From ASV31 sp965229765 (GTDB taxonomy: Bacteria > Pseudomonadota > Alphaproteobacteria > Rhodobacterales > Rhodobacteraceae), in the NCBI GenBank assembly GCA_965229765.1, contig CBDDJT010000004.1, positions 124,001 to 188,000 of the forward strand: a DNA stretch of 64,000 nt, written 5' to 3'. The notes under the pieces are model-generated. The model did no database searches, was not told where the DNA came from, and saw nothing but the letters and a program-made list of their open reading frames with translations. This document shows positions 27,952 to 36,048 of the stretch, piece after piece; the stretch's first letter is position 1, and each line of letters opens with the position of its first letter. The position numbers and the translations under genes were made by a program.

Positions 27952-29304
27952 TCAGGCCTCCAGCGCGCGGCGCAGAAGTTCGACGTCTTCCGCGATCTGG
28001 TTGTCGATGGTCTTTAGCTCTTCGATCCGGCGCACGCCGTGCATGACGGTCGTGTGGTCGCGCCCGCCAAAGCGGCGGCCGATTTCCGGCAGCGACCGCG
28101 AGGTCAGCTGCTTGGCAAGGTACATCGCGACCTGCCGCGGACGGGCGATCGTGCGCACGCGCTTCGGCCCGAGGATGTCGGACAGGCGGATGTTGTAGTG
28201 CTCGCTGACCTTGCGCTGGATTTCCTCGATCGTGACCTTTCGGTCCGAGGCGCGCAGGATGTCGGCAAGACAATCCTGAGCCAGATCCATCGTGATCTCT
28301 CGGCCCACAAGCGAGGCGAAGGCGAAAAGCCGCATGAGAGCGCCTTCGAGCACGCGCACGTTGTTCGAGATCCGGTGCGCAAGGAATTCCAGCACACCGT
28401 CCGAGATAACGAGGTCGGGATACTGGCGGCGGTATTGCTGGACCTTCTGTTGCAGGATGCCCAGCCGCAATTCGTAGTCGGTCGGATGAAGATCCACGAC
28501 AAGACCGCATTGCAGGCGGCTCTTGATGCGCTCTTCAAGTTCCTTGATCTCGCCGGGCGCGCGGTCGGCGGAGATGATGATCTGCTTGTTCTGGTCCACC
28601 AGCGCGTTGAACGTGTGGAAGAATTCTTCCTGTGTGCTGTCCTTGCCGGCAATGAACTGGACATCGTCCACCATCAGCACGTCGACCGAGCGGAACAGCT
28701 GCTTGAAATCCATCATCTGGCGTTCGCGCAGCGCCTGGATGAAGCGGTACATGAACTGTTCGGCGGACAGGTAGACGACGCGCAGCTGCGGCTGGCGGGC
28801 CTGAAGCTCGTGCGCGATGGCGTGCATCAGGTGCGTCTTGCCGAGGCCGACGCCGCCGTACAGGAACAGCGGGTTGAACGTGACCTCGCCCCCCTCGCCC
28901 ACGCGGCGGGCGGCGGCGTGGGCCAGTTCGTTCGGCTTGCCGACGACGAAGCTGTCGAAGGTGAAGCGCGGGTCAAGCGGGGCGCCGGGCAGATCTGGCT
29001 CTTCGGCGGCGACGCGGGCAGAATCTCGGTTGCGGGCCGGGGCGGCGGCCGCAGCGGGCGTGCGCGGCGCGACGGCAAAATCGAGCCGTCCGGCGGGGGC
29101 CCCCGTGGCGTTCAGGTATTGCAGGATCCGGTCGCCGAAATTGCGTGAAACCCAGTCACCCATGAAAGTGGTCGGAACGCCGAAGCGCGCGACACCTTCG
29201 TCGACGCCCTGAAATTCGAGGGGTTCTATCCAGTGGGTGTAGTTGTTCTCACCCACAGCCTTGCGAAGTTCGGCCTTCGCACGCCCCCAGCTGTCTTCCA
29301 TCAT
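27952..29304 (-). CDS. dnaA: chromosomal replication initiator protein DnaA
   Basis: A 450-residue initiator. Domain I is short (to about 85) and domain II is an alanine-rich linker. AAA+ domain III has Walker A GGVGLGKTHLMHAIAHE and Walker B VLMVDDVQFIAGK. Domain IV carries the DnaA-box-binding signature GGRDHTTVMHGVRRIEEL. No DnaA-box cluster lies beside the gene, so this locus is probably not itself the origin. The start is ATGATG; either Met could be used. Confidence 0.98.
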   Translation of the reverse strand: MMEDSWGRAKAELRKAVGENNYTHWIEPLEFQGVDEGVARFGVPTTFMGDWVSRNFGDRILQYLNATGAPAGRLDFAVAPRTPAAAAAPARNRDSARVAAEEPDLPGAPLDPRFTFDSFVVGKPNELAHAAARRVGEGGEVTFNPLFLYGGVGLGKTHLMHAIAHELQARQPQLRVVYLSAEQFMYRFIQALRERQMMDFKQLFRSVDVLMVDDVQFIAGKDSTQEEFFHTFNALVDQNKQIIISADRAPGEIKELEERIKSRLQCGLVVDLHPTDYELRLGILQQKVQQYRRQYPDLVISDGVLEFLAHRISNNVRVLEGALMRLFAFASLVGREITMDLAQDCLADILRASDRKVTIEEIQRKVSEHYNIRLSDILGPKRVRTIARPRQVAMYLAKQLTSRSLPEIGRRFGGRDHTTVMHGVRRIEELKTIDNQIAEDVELLRRALEA

Positions 29305-29855
29305 CTCTTTGTTCTTCCGGCCCGGTCAAAGGTCTTGTGACTCGCGCAGAAACAGCGCGCTGCTCTGCGACACAGGCAACCGGGAGCGAACGCACCCCAA
29401 GCCAAGCCGAAGACTGCCCGTAAAGGCATCCCCGCCGACCCGCACGGCATCCACTACAGGCGCGACCCGGAAACGGACCAAGTTACCGGCAACGGCATGC
29501 CGGAACATGATCGCGGCCCGAACCGCGCATATGGACATGGCTGGCAGCCGTCCGCGTCGCCGCGGATTGCAGTCAGACCAAGGCCACGACAGCCCCAATC
29601 CGTCGTAACCTCGACACCGTTCCGGTCATCCGCCAGGCATTGCTTTCGTCAGGATCCCCTCGACCCGTCGATTTGCCTGTCGGACTGTCCGGCCCGCATG
29701 TCCCCCCAAGGCGACCTGAATCGCTAGGTGAAGCTAGCAACGGGCGTCGGGCCTTCGCAACCGAACAAACCGCTTGACCGCGGGATTGCCGGGGCGAATC
29801 CGGTAAACCTTTGAATCTCGGTATGCTCGCGTCCAAAATGCAACAGTTGCATGAC
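29305..29855. other. long intergenic region upstream of dnaA, no gene recognised
   Basis: About 550 nt between dnaA and the rpsT terminator. I find no TTATCCACA-type DnaA boxes, no AT-rich unwinding element and no convincing gene; two short open frames here lack ribosome sites and family features. It presumably holds the dnaA promoter and leader. The inverted stretch ACCGGCAACGGCATGCCGG near 29480 could form a small hairpin. Confidence 0.6.
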
Positions 29856-29881
29856 AAAAGGCGCGCCCTGGGGGCGCGCCT
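29856..29881 (-). terminator. rho-independent terminator of rpsT
   Basis: AGGCGCGCCC and GGGCGCGCCT form a perfect 10-bp stem with a TGG loop. Read on the minus strand it is followed by TTTT. It begins about 50 nt after the rpsT stop and separates rpsT from dnaA. Confidence 0.88.
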
Positions 29882-29929
29882 TTCGGGGTGCCGAGGCACC
29901 GATTGGCCATGAAAACAAGGCGTCCGGGC

Positions 29930-30193
29930 TTAGCCCAGTGCCTTTACCCGTGCCGAGAGTCGCGACATTTTCCGGGATGCAGTGTTCTTGTGCATGATGC
30001 CCTTCGTGACACCGCGCATCAGTTCGGGCTGGGCCATGCGGAGCGCCGCGGTCGCGGCGTCCTTGTCGCCGGAAGCGATGGCTTCCTCGACCTTGCGCAG
30101 ATAGGTGCGGATGCGCGAGCGGCGCGCGGTGTTGACGGCACTGCGGCGGACATTCTGGCGCGCGCGCTTCTTGGACTGGGGCGAATTTGCCAT
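29930..30193 (-). CDS. rpsT: 30S ribosomal protein S20
   Basis: An 87-residue basic helical protein starting MANSPQSKKRARQNVRRSAV, with RIRTYLRKVEEAI and a C-terminal NTASRKMSRLSARVKAL. It binds 16S rRNA early in 30S assembly. It is monocistronic, with its own terminator just downstream. Confidence 0.97.
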   Translation of the reverse strand: MANSPQSKKRARQNVRRSAVNTARRSRIRTYLRKVEEAIASGDKDAATAALRMAQPELMRGVTKGIMHKNTASRKMSRLSARVKALG

Positions 30194-30373
30194 GGGCGAT
30201 CTTTTCTCCGGGTCTTGTCAAACTTTGTGCGCACGGAAGACCCGGGGCCGGGCGGACTGCACCGGCTGATTCCGACCAAAGCGGGTCTCACGCGCATGTA
30301 GCGGGCGGCTATACGCCAGCCCTTGCAAAAAGAAAAGGGTGTTGTGACGCGCGGACGGTGCGCGCGCGACGCC

Positions 30374-31150
30374 TCACTTGTCGCGGAACTGCGGCTCGCG
30401 CTTTTCAAGGAAGGCGGCCATGCCTTCGGACTGGTCCTCTGTCGCGAAAAGGGCGTGGAAGAGCCGGCGTTCGAAAAGCATCCCCTCGCGCAGCGTCGTC
30501 TCGTAGCTGCGGTTGACCGCCTCCTTGACGGCCATCGCCGTCAGGGCGGATTTCTCGGCGATCTTCTGGGCCGCGCCCATCGCCTCTTCCATCAGCTTCT
30601 TGGCGGGGACGACGCGGCTGACAAGGCCCGCGCGCTCTGCCTCTTCGGCGTCCATGAACCGGCCGGTCAGGTGCATGTCCATCGACTTGGACTTGCCGAC
30701 GAAGCGGGTCAGGCGCTGGGTGCCGCCGATACCGGCGACGACACCAAGGTTGATCTCGGGCTGGCCGAATTTCGCGGTGTCCGAGGCAATGATGAAATCG
30801 CACATCATCGCCAGTTCGCAGCCACCGCCCAGCGCATAGCCGGACACCGCGGCGATCATCGGCTTTCTGGTGCGCTGGATCGCCTCTGTCTCTGGCGCGA
30901 AGAAATCGCTGGAGAACATGTCAACGAAGGTCTTTTCCGACATCTCCTTGATGTCGGCGCCCGCGGCGAAGGCCTTTTCGCTGCCGGTGAGCACGATCAC
31001 CCGGACCTTTTCGTTCGCCTCGGCATCGCCAAGCGCGGCGCCCAGTTCGCGCAGCATCTCGGAGTTCAGCGCGTTCAGCGCATCGGGGCGGTTCAGCTTG
31101 ATGAGCGCGACGTGGTCGTCCACCTCGACGATGATCGTCTTGAAGGCCAT
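30374..31150 (-). CDS. enoyl-CoA hydratase (crotonase family)
   Basis: A 258-residue hydratase of fatty-acid beta-oxidation, adding water to trans-2-enoyl-CoA. LIKLNRPDALNALNSEML and the oxyanion-hole segment GSEKAFAAGADIKEM are present. Both catalytic glutamates are in place: GYALGGGCELAMMCDF and GQPEINLGVVAGIGGTQRL. ATG 31150 (MAFKTIIVEV) is the family start; an upstream ATG would add 19 unconserved residues. rpsT lies downstream on the same strand after 180 nt. Confidence 0.93.
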   Translation of the reverse strand: MAFKTIIVEVDDHVALIKLNRPDALNALNSEMLRELGAALGDAEANEKVRVIVLTGSEKAFAAGADIKEMSEKTFVDMFSSDFFAPETEAIQRTRKPMIAAVSGYALGGGCELAMMCDFIIASDTAKFGQPEINLGVVAGIGGTQRLTRFVGKSKSMDMHLTGRFMDAEEAERAGLVSRVVPAKKLMEEAMGAAQKIAEKSALTAMAVKEAVNRSYETTLREGMLFERRLFHALFATEDQSEGMAAFLEKREPQFRDK

Positions 31151-31213
31151 GGGATCGCCCGTTCCTGTTGCAGCTTCGGCCGAGTCCATACCACCCGCGC
31201 CCGACACTTCAAG

Positions 31214-32065
31214 CTATCTTTGACAGGCCGGGCAATAGAAGCTGGAGCGCCCGGACTGCACGATCCGGTGCACTGTGCCGGCACAACCGGGGGTGCGGCA
31301 GGGCTGGCCCTCGCGACCGTATACGGCAAAGCTGTGCTGAAAATATCCAAGCTCTCCATCGGCTTGGCGGTAGTCGCGCAAAGACGATCCACCGGCCTCT
31401 ATCGCCTCTGCCAGCACCTCTCGGATGACGGGAACAAGCGCATGGGCGCGGGCTGCGGACAGGCGGCCCGCCTTTCTTTTGGGCGAAACGCCCGCGCGAT
31501 AGAGCGCCTCGCAAACATAGATATTGCCCAGACCCGCGACGACTCGCTGGTCCAGAAGGGCGGACTTGATCGGCGTGTTGCGGCCCGAAAGCCGCATCGC
31601 GAGGTAGTCTTCGTGGAAGGCGTTGCCCAGCGGCTCTGGCCCCAGCCCGGCCAGCAGCTTGTGTTCCTCTGCCCGGTCGGTGGCGACCAGATCCATCGCG
31701 CCGAAGCGGCGCGCGTCGTTGTAGGTGATGCGCACGCCGCCCTTCATGTGCAGGACGACATGGTCATGCGCCGCGGGTGCGGGATGGTGATGGTAGTAGT
31801 CGCCGATCATCACGCCCGAGATCAGGACCCGGCCCGACATGCCGAGGTGCACGATCAGCGTTTCGCCCGTGGACAGATCGGCAAGGATATATTTCGACCG
31901 CCGCCGCAACAGACGCACGCGCGCGCCGGTCAGCCGTTCTGCCATCCGTTCCGGCAGGGGCCAGCGCAGGTCGGGGCGGTTCACCTCGGCCCGCTCGATG
32001 ACCTTGCCCTCCAGCACGGGCAAGAGCCCGCGGCGCACGGTTTCGACCTCTGGCAGTTCGGGCAG
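31214..32065 (-). CDS. mutM: formamidopyrimidine-DNA glycosylase (Fpg/MutM), apparent CTG start
   Basis: A 283-residue base-excision repair enzyme removing 8-oxoguanine. The family begins Met-Pro-Glu-Leu-Pro-Glu-Val-Glu-Thr, where Pro2 is the catalytic nucleophile and Glu3 is essential. Here PELPEVETV is preceded by a CTG codon at 32065, and GGAGG lies 5 nt before that CTG, inside the codons of an upstream ATG (32077). Starting at that ATG would leave EVAL in front of the proline and block catalysis, so CTG is the likely start. The lysine loop LIVHLGMSGR and the C-terminal zinc finger CRTPGC...FYCPAC are intact. It is divergent from ubiE. Confidence 0.93.
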   Translation of the reverse strand: MPELPEVETVRRGLLPVLEGKVIERAEVNRPDLRWPLPERMAERLTGARVRLLRRRSKYILADLSTGETLIVHLGMSGRVLISGVMIGDYYHHHPAPAAHDHVVLHMKGGVRITYNDARRFGAMDLVATDRAEEHKLLAGLGPEPLGNAFHEDYLAMRLSGRNTPIKSALLDQRVVAGLGNIYVCEALYRAGVSPKRKAGRLSAARAHALVPVIREVLAEAIEAGGSSLRDYRQADGELGYFQHSFAVYGREGQPCRTPGCAGTVHRIVQSGRSSFYCPACQR

Positions 32066-32090
32066 CGCAACCTCCATCCCTTGCGCCGCA

Positions 32091-32118
32091 TTGCAGCGCC
32101 CCCCGGGCGCCCTATAAG
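32091..32118 (+). promoter_or_regulatory. candidate promoter for ubiE-ubiB
   Basis: TTGCAG (32091-32096) and TATAAG (32113-32118), spaced by 16 nt, lie in the 83-nt mutM-ubiE divergent gap, about 30 nt before the ubiE ATG. It is a good match to a sigma70-type promoter. Confidence 0.5.
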
Positions 32119-32148
32119 GAGGATGTGTTGCAGCCGAGGCAAGACCCG

Positions 32149-32901
32149 ATGACCGACGACGACCGGAAAACCACCCATTTCGGGTTCCAGACCGTTCCCG
32201 AGACCGAGAAGGCGGGGCGCGTGCATGGCGTGTTCACCTCTGTCGCATCGAAGTACGACATCATGAACGACGTGATGTCGGGTGGCGTTCACCGGCTGTG
32301 GAAGGACGCGATGATGGACTGGCTGGCGCCGCGCGCCGGGCAGCGTCTGCTGGACGTGGCCGGCGGCACCGGGGATATCGCGTTCCGCTTCCTGCGCCGC
32401 GCGCCCACGGCCAGCGCCGTCGTGCTGGACATGACCGAATCGATGCTGGAGGCCGGGCGCCAGCGCGCCGAGGCCGAGCACATGGCCGACCGCCTGACTT
32501 GGGTGGTGGGCGACGCGATGGCGCTGCCCTTCGAGGACGACACCTTTGACGTCTACACGATCAGCTTCGGCATCCGGAACGTGACGCGCCCGCAGGACGC
32601 GCTGAAAGAGGCGTTCCGCGTGCTCAAGACCGGCGGGCGGCTGATGGTGCTGGAGTTCAGCCAGTTGCCCAACCCCGGGATGCAGTGGGCCTATGACCGC
32701 TATTCCTTCAACGTCATCCCGCGCATGGGGCAGGTGATCGCCGGGGACCGCGACAGCTATCAGTACCTTGTGGAATCGATCCGCAAGTTCCCCGACCAGG
32801 ACACGTTCGCGCAGATGATCCGCGACGCGGGCTTCGGGCAGGTGAAATACCGCAACCTGACGATGGGCGTCGCCGCGCTGCATTCGGGCTGGAAGATCTA
32901 G
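32149..32901 (+). CDS. ubiE: ubiquinone/menaquinone biosynthesis C-methyltransferase UbiE
   Basis: A 250-residue SAM-dependent methyltransferase acting on the quinone ring. Motif I is LLDVAGGTGDIAFRF. The family signatures YDIMNDVMSGGVHRLWKD and the RVLKTGGRLMVLEFSQ region are present, with ISFGIRNVTRPQDAL between. I chose ATG 32149 because relatives start just before TTHFGF. An in-frame GTG at 32125 with AAGGAGG 2 nt away is open but would add eight residues. ubiB starts 1 nt after the stop. Confidence 0.96.
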   Translation: MTDDDRKTTHFGFQTVPETEKAGRVHGVFTSVASKYDIMNDVMSGGVHRLWKDAMMDWLAPRAGQRLLDVAGGTGDIAFRFLRRAPTASAVVLDMTESMLEAGRQRAEAEHMADRLTWVVGDAMALPFEDDTFDVYTISFGIRNVTRPQDALKEAFRVLKTGGRLMVLEFSQLPNPGMQWAYDRYSFNVIPRMGQVIAGDRDSYQYLVESIRKFPDQDTFAQMIRDAGFGQVKYRNLTMGVAALHSGWKI

Positions 32902-32902
32902 G

Positions 32903-34429
32903 GTGCGCGGCCCCCACAACATCTGGCGGCTGGTACGCACCGGCGCCACGCTGGAGCGCACGGGCGCCATGCGCGTGGTGCTGGACGCGTTCAACGCGCC
33001 GCCGTCCCTGCGGATCGCGGCGCGCATCATCGGCTGGCCCTTTGCGTGGCTGGGCCATTCGGGCGACCCGAACCTGCCGCCCGCCACCCGTGCGCTGACG
33101 GCACTTGGGCCGGCCTACATCAAGTTCGGGCAGATCCTGTCGACGCGCCCCGACGTGGTGGGCGACGAGCTGGCGATGCAGTTGCGCGTGTTGCAGGACA
33201 AGCTGCCCCCTTTCCCGGTCGAGACCGCCCGCAAGATGATCGAGGAAGAGCTGGAGCAGCCGATGGACCGGCTGTTTTCCGAATTCTCGGAACCCGTCGC
33301 CGCCGCATCCATCGCGCAGGTCCACCGCGCGCGGCTGGTCGACAGCGGGCGGCAGGTGGCCGTCAAGGTGCTGCGCCCCAAGATCGAAAGGGCGTTTCGC
33401 AAGGACGTGGACGCCTTTTACCTTGCGGCCAGCCTGATCGAGCTGTTGTCGCCCGCATCCCGGCGGCTGCGCCCGACAGAGGTGATCACTCATTTCGAAG
33501 GCGTGGTGATGGGCGAGCTGGACCTGCGGCTTGAAACGGCCGCCGCCGCCGAATTCGCCGCCAACACCGAGGGCGACGCGGGATTCCAGGTGCCCAAGGT
33601 GGAATGGTTCATGTCCAGCCGCCGCGTCATGACACTCGGCTGGGCCGAGGGCGTGCCGGCCGGCGATGTCGCCGCAATCGAGGCCGCCGGGCACGACTGC
33701 CACGAACTGGGCGAACGGGTGCTGCGCCTGTTCCTGAGCCAGGCGCTGCGCGACGGGTATTTCCATGCCGACATGCACCAGGGCAACCTGAAGATCGCGC
33801 CGAACGGCGATATCATCGCACTGGATTTCGGGATCATGGGGCGGCTGGATGAATACACCCGCCGGGTCTATGCCGAGATCCTGTTCGGGTTCATCCGCAA
33901 GGATTACCGCCGCGTGGCCGAGGTGCATTTCGAGGCCGGATACGTGCCTGCCGACCGCGACATCGACGAGTTCGCGCGCGCCCTACGGTCGGTCGGAGAG
34001 CCGATCTTCGGGCTGGATGCGACGCGCGTTTCGATGGGGCGGCTGCTCAACTACCTGTTCGAGGTGACAGAGCGTTTCGGGATGGAGACGCGGACCGAGT
34101 TGATCCTGTTGCAGCGGACGATGGTGGTGGTCGAGGGCGTGGCGCGATCGCTGAACCCCCAGATCAACATCTGGTCCGTCGCCCAGCCGATCGTCGAGGA
34201 TTACATCAAGAAGAACATCGGTCCGCGCGCGCTGGCACAGGATCTTGCGCGCACGGCGCGGGTTCTGGGGCGCATCGGGCCAAAGCTGCCGCAGATGGCC
34301 GAGGCCTACCTGCTGCGCGAGCACGCCGAACCGCCGGCCCCGCGTGGCGGGGCCGTTCGGGCCGCGGGCTTCATGGCGCTTGGCGCGGCGCTGGCCGGCG
34401 CGGGCGTCTGGATCGGCACGCTACTTTAG
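32903..34429 (+). CDS. ubiB: ubiquinone biosynthesis protein UbiB (ABC1/ADCK-type kinase-like)
   Basis: A 508-residue member of the UbiB family, needed for ubiquinone synthesis. The KxGQ motif AYIKFGQILSTRPD is characteristic. An atypical kinase core has EPVAAASIAQVHRA (A-rich loop), the VAVKVLRP lysine, FHADMHQGNL and LDFGIMGRLDE. Two hydrophobic stretches near the C-terminus (AAGFMALGAALAGAGVWIG) anchor it in the membrane. The start is GTG, 1 nt after ubiE. Its end overlaps the convergent phosphotransferase by 9 nt. Confidence 0.96.
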   Translation: MRGPHNIWRLVRTGATLERTGAMRVVLDAFNAPPSLRIAARIIGWPFAWLGHSGDPNLPPATRALTALGPAYIKFGQILSTRPDVVGDELAMQLRVLQDKLPPFPVETARKMIEEELEQPMDRLFSEFSEPVAAASIAQVHRARLVDSGRQVAVKVLRPKIERAFRKDVDAFYLAASLIELLSPASRRLRPTEVITHFEGVVMGELDLRLETAAAAEFAANTEGDAGFQVPKVEWFMSSRRVMTLGWAEGVPAGDVAAIEAAGHDCHELGERVLRLFLSQALRDGYFHADMHQGNLKIAPNGDIIALDFGIMGRLDEYTRRVYAEILFGFIRKDYRRVAEVHFEAGYVPADRDIDEFARALRSVGEPIFGLDATRVSMGRLLNYLFEVTERFGMETRTELILLQRTMVVVEGVARSLNPQINIWSVAQPIVEDYIKKNIGPRALAQDLARTARVLGRIGPKLPQMAEAYLLREHAEPPAPRGGAVRAAGFMALGAALAGAGVWIGTLL

Positions 34430-35260
34430 CCTTTCCAGTTCCAGTTCGGCCGCCGCGCCATAGGCACTGTCGCCGCGCGCGGCCTTCCAAAGGCAATAGG
34501 CGGCCATGCGCCAGTGCCGGGCGGGCGCGGCGGCGGCCAGTGCGCGGCAACGCGCGGGGTGGCCGTAGGCATCAAGGAACGCGGCCTCCTGAGCGGGGGT
34601 CAGCGGACCCTGCCCGTAGATCGCCTGCATCGCCGGGGAAAGGTGAATCGCAAGATCCTCTGCCGGGTCGCCGGCGGCGGGGCATTGCCAGTCGATCAGG
34701 CGCGGACCGTCCGGGGTGGACACGATGTTGGCCGGTACAGGGTCGCCGTGCAGAAAGACCGTTTCATCGGGCGGCGGGGGCGCGGCCGGGCGCAGGGCGC
34801 GCAGCCGCCGCGCCAGCGCCCCGGGCAGCGCAGCAACCATCGCGTCGCCCTGGCGCAGGATGTCGGCGCCGCCGGACAGGCGGCGCAGCCCCGAAGGCGG
34901 CGCTTCGGCATGAAGCCGCGCCAAGAGCGCGCCGGCCGCGTCTGGAGTGGCCGCGGCCGACGGGCCGTCAAGGTGGTCGTAGACAAGGCACGGTGGCGCG
35001 TCACCGGGCGCGGCGGCGACAAGGCGGGGCGCAAGGCCCCGGCCGCGCAGCGCCGTCAGCGCGGCGGCCTCTGCCGCCGCGTCGTTGGGAAAAAGCGGGG
35101 TCGCGCCCCGGGGATGGTAAAGCTTGACCACCCAGTCGCCGACCCGCCAGAGCCGGTTGACCCGCCCGCCCCGCAGCGGGACCCAGACCGCACCGCCGGG
35201 GTCCAGGCCAAGCCTGCGCAGCGCGTGCAGCCCGTCGCCGGCCGCGCTGTCGTCGGGCAT
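34421..35260 (-). CDS. aminoglycoside/choline-kinase-like phosphotransferase family protein
   Basis: A 279-residue APH-fold kinase. The catalytic loop FLHGDPVPANIV (HGDxxxxN) and the metal-binding LIDWQCPAAGDPAEDLA (DxD-type) identify the family. N-terminal WVVKLYHP supplies the ATP-binding lysine. The substrate may be choline, a sugar or an amino alcohol; the sequence does not say. It starts at ATG 35260 or 24 nt earlier at 35284. It is the last gene before the flagellar cluster. Confidence 0.85.
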   Translation of the reverse strand: MPDDSAAGDGLHALRRLGLDPGGAVWVPLRGGRVNRLWRVGDWVVKLYHPRGATPLFPNDAAAEAAALTALRGRGLAPRLVAAAPGDAPPCLVYDHLDGPSAAATPDAAGALLARLHAEAPPSGLRRLSGGADILRQGDAMVAALPGALARRLRALRPAAPPPPDETVFLHGDPVPANIVSTPDGPRLIDWQCPAAGDPAEDLAIHLSPAMQAIYGQGPLTPAQEAAFLDAYGHPARCRALAAAAPARHWRMAAYCLWKAARGDSAYGAAAELELERLK

Positions 35261-35359
35261 GGAGATGTGGGAATGAACGTGCACCGCGCGGCCTTTTCCT
35301 TTCTCGGCCGCGCCACGCTAGGGCGCGCGACGCGGACCGACAAGCCCGCTGCGCGCCGA

Positions 35360-36034
35360 CTAGCCGCCGCCGGCGGGGCTGCGCAGGCCAGCGACACTTT
35401 CAGGGTCGATCTCTTGCCCGCCCGGTGTAAGCAGCGTCGCGCCCCCGGGGTCGAGCCGCACCTCGGCCACGTCGAGATAGTGATGCGCGGCGTGCGGTGT
35501 CGCCACTTCTGCCGCGCCAACCACAAAGGTCATGCTGTAGGTGCCCGGGGGCAGCGGGGTGCCGTCGGGCGCGGTGCCGGCCCAGTCGAAGGGTGCCTGC
35601 GAAAGGTCGACCTGCTGGCGCGACATCTCTGTTCCATTGGCGTCATGGACCACCAGTTCCGCCGGGCCCTGCCCCGCCTCTGGCGGCGGATAGAGCGTGA
35701 CGGGCGAGCCGTCGAATGCCACCGGGACGGGGGCAAGCACCTCCATCCCGACCCAGGCGGCAAGATCGCCCATGCTGCCGGTGGACAGCATCGCCGTCAT
35801 GTCGGCCAGAAGATCATTGGTCAGCACCTGCTGTTCGACGCCCGAAAAAGTCGCCAGCTGCACGGCGAACTCGTCCGAGGACATGGGGTTCAGCGGATCC
35901 TGGTTTTCCAGCTGGACGGTCAGCATCCGCAGGAAGGTCTCGAAATCCGACGAGATCGTGGTGCTGGCCGACGGCGCGGACGTCGGGCTGGCCGGCGCGG
36001 TCTGGGTCGTCGACGTGGTCTGGGTGACGTCCAT
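35360..36034 (-). CDS. flgD: flagellar hook assembly (hook cap) protein FlgD
   Basis: A 224-residue scaffold that caps the growing hook. The conserved N-terminal segment FETFLRMLTVQLENQDPLNPM is followed by EFAVQLATFSGVEQQ, the diagnostic FlgD core. The central part is an Ig-like region with FDWAGTAPDGTPLPPGTY. The first 28 residues are rich in Thr, Ser and Ala. It follows fliK on the same strand after 14 nt, and the two products cooperate in hook construction. Confidence 0.95.
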   Translation of the reverse strand: MDVTQTTSTTQTAPASPTSAPSASTTISSDFETFLRMLTVQLENQDPLNPMSSDEFAVQLATFSGVEQQVLTNDLLADMTAMLSTGSMGDLAAWVGMEVLAPVPVAFDGSPVTLYPPPEAGQGPAELVVHDANGTEMSRQQVDLSQAPFDWAGTAPDGTPLPPGTYSMTFVVGAAEVATPHAAHHYLDVAEVRLDPGGATLLTPGGQEIDPESVAGLRSPAGGG

Positions 36035-36048
36035 GCGGTTCTCCTGCG

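Noticed and set aside
29326..29598. 90-codon open frame in the dnaA upstream gap
   Set aside because: No ribosome site, no recognisable motif and an Arg/Ala-rich composition typical of chance frames in high-GC DNA.
32066..32077. ATG 32077 as the mutM start
   Set aside because: It would put EVAL before the catalytic N-terminal proline, and the ATG lies against its own Shine-Dalgarno sequence.
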